Positions 9,419 to 16,192 of a stretch of DNA of 34,562 bases are shown piece after piece; the first letter of the stretch is position 1, and each line of letters opens with the position of its first letter. This DNA is from JBDTVS01 sp040007095 (lineage in GTDB: Bacteria; Acidobacteriota; Vicinamibacteria; Vicinamibacterales; CAVVIG01): the NCBI GenBank assembly GCA_040007095.1, contig JBDTVS010000042.1, positions 1-34,562 of the forward strand, read 5' to 3'. Both the position numbers and the translations under genes were made by a program. Below the pieces are notes generated by a model. The model was not told where the DNA came from. It made no database searches and worked only from the letters and a program-made list of their open reading frames with translations.

Positions 9419-11890
9419 ATGAGGCGGTGGGTGTGGTTTGGGGCAGCCGTGCTGGCCGTCCTAGCCTTGAGCGTGCCGCAGGCAGCCGGTCCGCAAGCGG
9501 CGAACCAGGGCTCGGCCTCCCCATCTTCGGCTTCGACTACCGCACCAGGAACAGGGCAGGTGGTCAAACAGTATTGTGAAGGCTGCCACAACGCGCGCTT
9601 GAAAACCGCCGGACTGGTGCTCGAGGGGCAAGACTTCTCGGCCGTTCCAGCCAACGCCGATCTCTGGGAAAAAGTCATCCGCAAGCTGCGCACCGGTGCG
9701 ATGCCCCCGCCGGGCGCGCGGCGGCCAGACGCAGCGGCTATTCAGGGGCTGGCCGCCTGGCTCGAATCGGAACTCGATCGCGCCGTCGCCGCCCACCCCA
9801 ATCCGGGCGAGCCGCTCGTGCACCGCCTGAACCGAGCCGAGTACGCCAACGCGATTCGCGATCTGCTGGCTGTCGACGTCGACGTCGCGCGGCTGCTGCC
9901 GCCTGATGATTCCGCCTTTGGCTTCGACAACGTGTCCGACGTGCTCGGTCTCTCGCCGGTGCTGATTGAGCGCTACGTCGCCGCCGCCGAAAGCATCAGC
10001 GCGCTGGCCGTCGGCGAGGGCGGCGTCAGTCCCGGCGCGGAGACGTATTTCGTCCGCCAGGACCGCTCGCAGGATCAGCATATCGAAGGCTTGCCGCTCG
10101 GCACGCTGGGCGGGTTGCGCGTGACGCACACGTTCCCGCTCGACGGCGACTACACCTTCCAGGTCGCGCTCCTGCGCACGAACAACGACGGCCTCGTCGG
10201 CCTCGAGCGCGCGCACCAGATCGAGATCGCGGTCGACGGCGCGCGCGTGCTACTTGAAACCGTGGGTGGCGACCCCGGAAAAGCGCCGGTCAAGCGCGAG
10301 AAAGTGACGGAAGACGACGTCGACGACGAGCCGCAATCGGCCGTCGAGTCGAAGCTGCGGGTGACGGTGCCGATCAAGGCAGGCCAGCGAACCGTGACCG
10401 CGGCGTTCGTCCAGAAACGGGGCGCGGATACGATGCGCCTGCAGCCGTTCGTCCGGTCGTCGACGAGCCCCTACGACTCGACCGGAATGCCGCACATCAG
10501 AACGCTCACGGTGGCGGGGCCGTTCAACGCGACCGGTCCTGGCGACACGCCGATGCGCCGTCGCGTCTTTACCTGCCGGCCGTCGTCGACGGCGGCGTCC
10601 GAACGCAGCTGTGCGACGCAGATTCTTTCGACGCTGGCGCGCCGCGCGTATCGCCGGCCGGTGACCACGAAGGATCTCCAGCCGCTCCTGGCCTTCTACG
10701 ACGCTGGCCGGATGGAGGGCGGCTTCGAGACCGGCGTGCAGCGGGCGGTGCAGCGGATTCTCGCCAGCCCGAAGTTCGTGCTGCGCGTCGAGCGCGATCC
10801 GGCCAAGGCCGTCCCCGGTTCCATTCATCCTCTGACCGATCTCGAGCTCGCCTCGCGCCTGTCGTTCTTCCTGTGGAGTAGCATCCCCGACGATCAGCTG
10901 CTCGATCTGGCAAGCAAAGGGCAGTTGAGCACGACCGCGACGCTCGATAAGCAGGTGCGCCGGATGCTGGACGACCCGAAGGCCGACGCGCTCGTCTCGA
11001 ACTTTGCCGGCCAGTGGCTCCAGTTGCGGAATCTGCGCAACACGGTGCCCGATCCCGAGGAATTTCCGGACTTCGACGACCAGTTGCGTGAGGGCTTTGC
11101 GCGCGAGACCGAACTGTTCTTCGCGAGCATCGTACGCGAAGACCACAACGTGCTCGATCTGCTGACGGCGAACTACACGTTCGTCAACGAGCGGCTCGCG
11201 AAACACTACGGGATTCCGTTCGTCAACGGCACCCATTTCCGTCGCGTGCTCGTGACCGACGAGAATCGGCAAGGACTGCTGGGGCACGGCAGCCTCCTGA
11301 CCGTCACATCGCACGCTAACCGGACCGCCCCGGTGCTGCGCGGCAAGTGGGTCCTCGACGCGCTGCTCGGCACGCCGCCGCCGCCGCCGCCGCCGAACGT
11401 GAACACCGATTTACCGACCCCGGGTGAAGGGGAAAAGGCGCAGACGATGCGTCAGATGATGGAGACGCATCGGGCGAATCCGGTCTGCGCGAGCTGCCAC
11501 AAGCTGATGGATCCGATCGGCCTGGCGATGGAGCACTTCGACGCCGTCGGCGCCTGGCGATCGACGGACGCGGGCGGCCCGATCGACGCCAGTACGCAGC
11601 TGCTCGACGGCACCAAGGTGGACGGCGTGGTGGCGCTGCGCGCTGCGCTGCTCAAGCGTCCCGGCGTCATCGTCGAGACGTTCACCGAGCGGCTGATGAC
11701 CTACGCGCTCGGCCGTGGGCTGCACGCGTACGACATGCCGGCGGTGCGCGAGATCGTGCGCACGGCGGCGCAGCGAGAATACCGGTTCTCGGCGATCGTG
11801 CTGGGGATCGTGAACAGTACGCCGTTCCGGATGCGGTTGTCGGACAACACGACGCCGGCGGCGGAGAAGACCCGCGTCGCCAAGCGCTGA
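9419..11890 (+). CDS. PSD1-type diheme cytochrome c, DUF1592 family (copy 1)
   Basis: An exported multi-domain protein of the planctomycete-type cytochrome family. Start ATG 9419 gives a short signal peptide (MRRWVWFGAAVLAVLALSVPQAAG); a TTG at 9386 is an unlikely alternative. Domains in order are a PSCyt1-like heme domain with CEGCH at residues 53-57, DUF1587 at about 130-200 (HRLNRAEYANAIRDLL), DUF1595 at about 395-455 (RRAYRRPVTTKDL), DUF1592 at about 470-600 (LASRLSFFLWSSIPDDQLL), DUF1588 at about 606-715 with a second heme site CASCH at 690-694, and DUF1585 to the end. The heptaproline at the DUF1588 linker is family-typical. It likely carries electrons in the periplasm, and its partner is probably the HXXSHH protein encoded 55 bases downstream. 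The oxidised substrate is unknown. Confidence 0.9.
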   Translation: MRRWVWFGAAVLAVLALSVPQAAGPQAANQGSASPSSASTTAPGTGQVVKQYCEGCHNARLKTAGLVLEGQDFSAVPANADLWEKVIRKLRTGAMPPPGARRPDAAAIQGLAAWLESELDRAVAAHPNPGEPLVHRLNRAEYANAIRDLLAVDVDVARLLPPDDSAFGFDNVSDVLGLSPVLIERYVAAAESISALAVGEGGVSPGAETYFVRQDRSQDQHIEGLPLGTLGGLRVTHTFPLDGDYTFQVALLRTNNDGLVGLERAHQIEIAVDGARVLLETVGGDPGKAPVKREKVTEDDVDDEPQSAVESKLRVTVPIKAGQRTVTAAFVQKRGADTMRLQPFVRSSTSPYDSTGMPHIRTLTVAGPFNATGPGDTPMRRRVFTCRPSSTAASERSCATQILSTLARRAYRRPVTTKDLQPLLAFYDAGRMEGGFETGVQRAVQRILASPKFVLRVERDPAKAVPGSIHPLTDLELASRLSFFLWSSIPDDQLLDLASKGQLSTTATLDKQVRRMLDDPKADALVSNFAGQWLQLRNLRNTVPDPEEFPDFDDQLREGFARETELFFASIVREDHNVLDLLTANYTFVNERLAKHYGIPFVNGTHFRRVLVTDENRQGLLGHGSLLTVTSHANRTAPVLRGKWVLDALLGTPPPPPPPNVNTDLPTPGEGEKAQTMRQMMETHRANPVCASCHKLMDPIGLAMEHFDAVGAWRSTDAGGPIDASTQLLDGTKVDGVVALRAALLKRPGVIVETFTERLMTYALGRGLHAYDMPAVREIVRTAAQREYRFSAIVLGIVNSTPFRMRLSDNTTPAAEKTRVAKR

Positions 11891-11945
11891 CGAGCACGGA
11901 TTGCCGAAGACGGTTTGAGTTCCTACGGAAGAAGGAGAGTCGGTC

Positions 11946-13256
11946 ATGTTCATCACGAAACTGTCGTTGCCGCGCCGGACGTTTCTGCGGGGAGTGGGCG
12001 CCGCTGTCGCGCTGCCGTTTCTGGATGCGATGGTGCCCGCGCTGACGGCCATGGCCAAGACTGCCGCGAGCCCGCAACGCCGGCTGGGGTTCGTGTATGT
12101 GCCGAACGGGGCGATCATGGAGCAGTGGACGCCCCCGACGACGGGCCGCGACTTCGCGTTCACGACGCTCCTCAAACCGCTCGAGGAATATCGCGATCGT
12201 CTGGTCGTCATCAGCAATCTCGCCAGGCCTGGTGTTGATGCCGACCACGCGCTCGCGACCTCGGGCTGGCTGAGCAACGCTGTCGCGAAGGAAACCGAGG
12301 GCCAGGACTTCCGCGCCGGGACGACCGTTGACCAGATTATCGCCAAGCGGATCGGCCAGGACACGCCGCTGCCGTCGCTCGAGCTGGCGACGGAGGATTT
12401 CGCCGGCTTTGTCGGCGGCTGCAGCCCCGGCTATGCCTGCACCTACGTCAACACGCTGTCATGGGCAACGCCGACCACGCCGCTGCCGATGGAAATCAAT
12501 CCGCGCGTCGTGTTCGAGCGCCTGTTCGGCAGGCCGGGCACTTCGGCGCAACGCGCCGCGCGCATGCGCACCAACCGGAGCGTGCTCGACTCGATCAGCG
12601 GTGACCTGAGCGAGCTCGAGCTGGGGCTCGCGGCCCGCGACAAGGCGCGCGTCGACGAGTATCTCGAGAACATCCGCGAGATCGAGCGGCGCATCGAGCG
12701 GATGGAGGCCCGCGCCAGCACCGAGCTCAACATCGACGCGCCGGTCGGGATCCCGGCGTCGTTCGTCGATCACGTCGGGCTGCTGTTCGACCTGATGCTG
12801 GTCGCGTATCAAGCCGACATCACGCGCGTCTCGACGTTCATGATGGCGCGCGAGTTCAGCATGCGCACCTACCCCACCATCGGTGTGCCCGACCCGCACC
12901 ACGCCGTATCGCACCATGGCAACAGGCCGGAGCAGATCGCCAAGGTCGCCAAGATCAACCTGCATCACATGCAGCAGTTCGCGAAGTTCGTCGAGAAGAT
13001 GGACAAGACGCCCGACGGCGATGGATCGCTGCTCGACCACTCGCTCCTCTTCTATGGCGCCGGGATGGGCAACGGGAACGCGCACAGCCCGTTGAACCTG
13101 CCGCTGGTCGCGGTTGGCGGCGGGGTGTGGAAGGGCAATCGCCACATCATGACGGCCAAAGACACGCGGGTCGGCAACATGTGGGTAACGCTGGCCAATC
13201 AATTCGGCTGTCCGATTTCGAGTCTCGGCGAGAGTACGGGGCACGTCGAACTGTAA
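11946..13256 (+). CDS. Tat-exported HXXSHH (DUF1552) protein (copy 1)
   Basis: A 436-residue protein that begins with a twin-arginine signal (LPRRTFLRGVGAAVALPFLDAM), so it is exported folded, often a sign of a cofactor. The mature part shows RRLGFVYVPNGAIMEQWTP, PLEEYRDRLVVISNLA, and SLELATEDF. The diagnostic HXXSHH motif is H-A-V-S-H-H at residues 319-324. A C-terminal block reads DGDGSLLDHSLLFYGAGMGNGN. DUF1552 proteins resemble the DUF1501 group and may share an alkaline-phosphatase-like fold, but no activity is established. An AAGGAG ribosome site precedes ATG 11946. The constant pairing with a DUF1592 cytochrome suggests a cytochrome-linked enzyme, which is inference. Confidence 0.9.
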   Translation: MFITKLSLPRRTFLRGVGAAVALPFLDAMVPALTAMAKTAASPQRRLGFVYVPNGAIMEQWTPPTTGRDFAFTTLLKPLEEYRDRLVVISNLARPGVDADHALATSGWLSNAVAKETEGQDFRAGTTVDQIIAKRIGQDTPLPSLELATEDFAGFVGGCSPGYACTYVNTLSWATPTTPLPMEINPRVVFERLFGRPGTSAQRAARMRTNRSVLDSISGDLSELELGLAARDKARVDEYLENIREIERRIERMEARASTELNIDAPVGIPASFVDHVGLLFDLMLVAYQADITRVSTFMMAREFSMRTYPTIGVPDPHHAVSHHGNRPEQIAKVAKINLHHMQQFAKFVEKMDKTPDGDGSLLDHSLLFYGAGMGNGNAHSPLNLPLVAVGGGVWKGNRHIMTAKDTRVGNMWVTLANQFGCPISSLGESTGHVEL

Positions 13257-13263
13257 GAAACGT

Positions 13264-13317
13264 CCATGGCTGAGGGTCGCTGGAGCGATCCTCAGTTGTC
13301 GTCACCGTCAGCCATGG
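13264..13317 (+). promoter_or_regulatory. Nested, mutually exclusive hairpins between two genes
   Basis: An inner 12-bp stem pairs 13270-13281 with 13284-13295 (one G-U pair) around a GG turn. An outer 10-bp perfect repeat pairs CCATGGCTGA (13264-13273) with TCAGCCATGG (13308-13317). The arms share bases 13270-13273, so both cannot form fully at once. The element fills most of the 79-base gap between the HXXSHH and ankyrin genes. It may terminate, attenuate or protect the transcript. Confidence 0.5.
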
Positions 13318-13344
13318 CCATCAGCCATCAATCTTATGGAGCGC

Positions 13345-14952
13345 ATGAATTTCAGTCGTCGTTGCGCCGTGTGGGTGTTCGCGTTGTTGATCGCAGCGGC
13401 GCTGTGCAAGGCCGACACCGCCGATAAAGGGCTGCTGCTCATCGATGCGGTGAAGGCGGGCAACCGCGCGGCGGTGACCGAGTTGCTGAAGGAGCGCGGT
13501 CGCGTGAGCATGACCGAAGCCGACGGAACCACGGCGCTTCATTGGGCGGTGCGCGGCGGCGATGTCGCCATGGCGCAGCAGTTGCTCCGTGCCGGCGCCG
13601 ACGCCAAGGCCGTGAATCGTTTCGGGGTGCAGCCGGTGATGCTCGCCGCCGTCAACGGCGACGCGGAGCTGCTCGAATTGCTCCTCGCGGCGGGTGCCGA
13701 CGCCAACGCCAGCATGCCCAACGCGGGCGAGACGGTCCTGATGACGGCGGCTCGCTCCGGCCGGCCCGAGGCGGTGAAAGTGCTGCTCGCCCACGGCGCG
13801 CGGGCGAGCACCCACGAGAGCGAATACGGCGAGACGGCGCTGATCTGGGCCGCCGAAGAGGATCGCTCCGAGGCCGTGGCGTTGCTCGTTGACGCTGGCG
13901 CCGACATCAACGAGCGGTCGGCGGCGACCAAGTTTTCGCGCGAGCGCCTCGGCCAGTCGGTGTTGCCGAAGGGGTCGTGGACGCCGCTGATGTACGCCGC
14001 GCGGCAAGGGTCGCTGGCCGCGGCGCGGACGCTGGCCGACAAGGGCGCCGCGTTGAACCTGACGGCGCCCGACGGTGCCACGGCGCTGGTGCTCGCCATC
14101 ATCAACACCCACTACGACCTGGCGGCCATGCTGCTCGAGAAAGGCGCTGATCCCAACGTGGCGGACGTCACCGGCATGGCGGCGCTCTACGCGACGGTGG
14201 ACATGAACACGGTGCCGTGGGCGCATGGCCGCGCGGCGCCGAAGTTCCGCGACCGCCTGGACGGCGTTGGGATGATCCGTATGCTCCTCGACTACGGCGC
14301 CGAGGTGGATGCGAAGCTGAGCGCGCCGAAGCCGCAGCGTCAGCACACCGCAGGTGACGCGAACCTCGGCGCGGGCGCGACGCCGCTGATGCGCGCCACC
14401 AAGGCGGGCGACGTGCCGGTGATGCGGCTGCTGCTCGAATACGGCGGCGCCGATCCCGCCGCCAAGCTGAAGGACGGCACCAACCTGCTGATGATCGCCG
14501 CGGGCATGGGGTGGCGAGGCGGATTCGACACCTTCAGGGACCCCGGCACCGAATCGGGCGCGATCGAGGCGATCAAGCTCTGCCTCTCTTTGGGCTTCGA
14601 CATCAACGGCGTCAATGACAAGAAGCAGACGCCGCTTCACGGCGCCACCGGCCGCGGCCCCCGCGTGGTCGAATTCCTTGTGGCGAGCGGGGCGGACATT
14701 CAGGCGCGCGACAACGGCAACCGAACGCCGCTCGAGAACCTTCTCGGCGGCGGCCGCCGCGGACGCGCCAATGGGGCCGGCGCACAGCAGGCCGATCGCC
14801 TGATGACGGAGAGTACTCTGCAGACGATCGCGCTGCTGCAGCGGCTGGCCGCCGAGCGGGGCCTGCCGACGACGCCCACGCCGGGAGCAACCGAGACCAA
14901 GCCTTCCGCGCCGGCGGCGTCTCAGTCCCCGGTCCCCCCGAACGCCAAGTAA
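13345..14952 (+). CDS. Secreted ankyrin-repeat protein (copy 1)
   Basis: A protein of about 535 residues made of at least nine ankyrin units, recognisable by DGTTALHWAVRGGDVAMAQ, LLRAGADAKAVN, GETALIWAAEEDRSEAV, WTPLMYAARQGS and QTPLHGATGRG. The N-terminus is a signal peptide (MNFSRRCAVWVFALLIAAALCKAD), so the repeats face the periplasm. ATG 13345 is preferred because GGAG lies just upstream; ATG 13336 in frame adds three residues. In Pseudomonas aeruginosa the periplasmic ankyrin protein AnkB supports a catalase, so a chaperone or scaffold role for the neighbouring redox proteins is reasonable but unproven. The C-terminal tail is Pro/Ala-rich. The next gene starts 26 bases downstream. Confidence 0.88.
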   Translation: MNFSRRCAVWVFALLIAAALCKADTADKGLLLIDAVKAGNRAAVTELLKERGRVSMTEADGTTALHWAVRGGDVAMAQQLLRAGADAKAVNRFGVQPVMLAAVNGDAELLELLLAAGADANASMPNAGETVLMTAARSGRPEAVKVLLAHGARASTHESEYGETALIWAAEEDRSEAVALLVDAGADINERSAATKFSRERLGQSVLPKGSWTPLMYAARQGSLAAARTLADKGAALNLTAPDGATALVLAIINTHYDLAAMLLEKGADPNVADVTGMAALYATVDMNTVPWAHGRAAPKFRDRLDGVGMIRMLLDYGAEVDAKLSAPKPQRQHTAGDANLGAGATPLMRATKAGDVPVMRLLLEYGGADPAAKLKDGTNLLMIAAGMGWRGGFDTFRDPGTESGAIEAIKLCLSLGFDINGVNDKKQTPLHGATGRGPRVVEFLVASGADIQARDNGNRTPLENLLGGGRRGRANGAGAQQADRLMTESTLQTIALLQRLAAERGLPTTPTPGATETKPSAPAASQSPVPPNAK

Positions 14953-14978
14953 GGGCCGACACGACAAAGGAGAGAGCG

Positions 14979-15722
14979 ATGATGACCCACGCGTTGACGC
15001 GGATCGCGCTGGCCGCGAGCCTCGTCACCTCGGTGAGTGGCGCGGCCCAGAAAATAGGTCAACCGTTGACGTTGACTGCACAGGACCGGGCCGAGATTCA
15101 GCAGCTATCGGCGAGCTACGCGCGATCACTGGGCACGTGCGCGGCTGAGGAGTACGCCAACCTCTTCGAATCGCCGAATGGCTTCTTCGAGAGCTTGAAC
15201 CGAGGCCGGGTGTCTGGGAGGGCCAGCATCATCGCCCTTGTCAAGAGCGAGCGCCAGTGCACGCAGCCGAGCGCCGACAGGAGTGCGCGGCCCGCGCCAA
15301 CCGCGATCATCGACGTGTCCCCGCAAGGCGTGGTGACGGGACGCGTGCCGCTCGATTCCGGGCATTACGAAGATGTTTACGTGAAGACGGCATCGGGCTG
15401 GCGGTTCAGGTCGCGCAACAACGTCCCCAAAAAAGCGGAGGACGCCGGCCTGACCTATCGTGACTTCGCCGAGCTCCGGGAGCTTGCCGGCGATCACGGG
15501 CAGTTCGAAGACGTCTATACGAAGACCGCAGACGGTCTGATCTATCGGTCGTCGGGCCTCACCTTCGACCCGGTCTCTCGTGAAGAGGTCACCGGGAAAG
15601 TCCATCTGAAGAACGACGATGGCCGTTACGACGATGTCTACATGAAGACCGCCAACGGCTGGCGGTTCAAGTCGCGTCTCTATGTACCGACTGACGATGC
15701 TCCCGCGCGACCGACACGCTAG
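14979..15722 (+). CDS. Secreted NTF2/SnoaL-like protein with repeated tail (copy 1)
   Basis: A 247-residue protein with a signal peptide (MMTHALTRIALAASLVTSVSGAAQ) and an NTF2-like fold opening at LTAQDRAEIQQLSASYARSL. AAAGGAG precedes the paired ATGs at 14979 and 14982. The conserved family ending (YEDVYVKT-x-GWRFRSR) occurs three times: about residues 128-144, 173-189 and 215-231. The middle copy has diverged (FEDVYTKTADGLIYRSS). Most relatives have one. NTF2-like proteins bind small hydrophobic molecules or act as isomerases or dehydratases; no catalytic residues can be assigned here. It is the fourth gene of the conserved set and probably shares a transcript with the ankyrin gene. Confidence 0.82.
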   Translation: MMTHALTRIALAASLVTSVSGAAQKIGQPLTLTAQDRAEIQQLSASYARSLGTCAAEEYANLFESPNGFFESLNRGRVSGRASIIALVKSERQCTQPSADRSARPAPTAIIDVSPQGVVTGRVPLDSGHYEDVYVKTASGWRFRSRNNVPKKAEDAGLTYRDFAELRELAGDHGQFEDVYTKTADGLIYRSSGLTFDPVSREEVTGKVHLKNDDGRYDDVYMKTANGWRFKSRLYVPTDDAPARPTR

Positions 15723-15735
15723 CGAGCGCCGTTCA

Positions 15736-16176
15736 GTGCGCCTGTCGCTGCGAACGCGTCACGTTCTGGCGGTCGCCGCAGTAACGGCGGTGATGAGTGC
15801 GTGCAGTGCCGGTGACGGCGGCAGCCCAACCTCCCCAGGGACCGGGAGTGTGGTGACGATCAACATCGTGTCATCGCGCGGCAACTCCGCCTACACGCCG
15901 AATCCGGCGAAGGTGGCCACCGGGGCCAGCGTGCTGCTGAAGAACTACACCGCCGACGTGCACCACATTGTGATGGACGACGGGTCGGCGGACTTCGGGG
16001 AGATCGTACCGGGGGCGAGCATGATGAAGCGGCTGACGACGCCGGGTGGTGACTACCACTGCACGATTCATCAGACGATGGTCGGCAGCATCAACGGGCG
16101 AGAGCCCACCGAGCCGCGTCCGTGCGACCCCGCCTTTTACGATCTGTCTTTTTGCTGCGGTGGCTTTTATTGCTAA
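15736..16176 (+). CDS. Cupredoxin-domain lipoprotein (amicyanin-like copper site)
   Basis: A small exported copper protein. The leader ends in a lipobox (AVMSAC), so it is probably lipid-anchored. The mature part has YTPNPAKVATGASVLLKN, then VHHIVMDD and YHCTIHQTM. Counting from GTG 15736, the type 1 copper ligands would be His76 or His77, Cys109, His112 and Met115. The C-x2-H-x2-M loop matches the short ligand loop of amicyanins. It should be a one-electron carrier for the adjacent cytochromes. The start is uncertain: in-frame ATGs at 15682 and 15697 overlap the previous gene, while GTG 15736 does not. After the copper loop an unusual tail ends in a cysteine-rich stretch with four cysteines. 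Confidence 0.82.
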   Translation: MRLSLRTRHVLAVAAVTAVMSACSAGDGGSPTSPGTGSVVTINIVSSRGNSAYTPNPAKVATGASVLLKNYTADVHHIVMDDGSADFGEIVPGASMMKRLTTPGGDYHCTIHQTMVGSINGREPTEPRPCDPAFYDLSFCCGGFYC

Positions 16177-16192
16177 TGAGGAAGGAGGGCCG

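Noticed and set aside
11374..11397. CCG triplet repeat, considered as a phase-variable microsatellite
   Set aside because: It encodes the proline-rich linker normally present in DUF1588 regions. A triplet repeat would not shift the frame.
13321..14967. 548-codon frame antisense to the first ankyrin gene
   Set aside because: It mirrors the repetitive GC-rich ankyrin coding sequence and has His/Arg-rich low complexity without recognised motifs.
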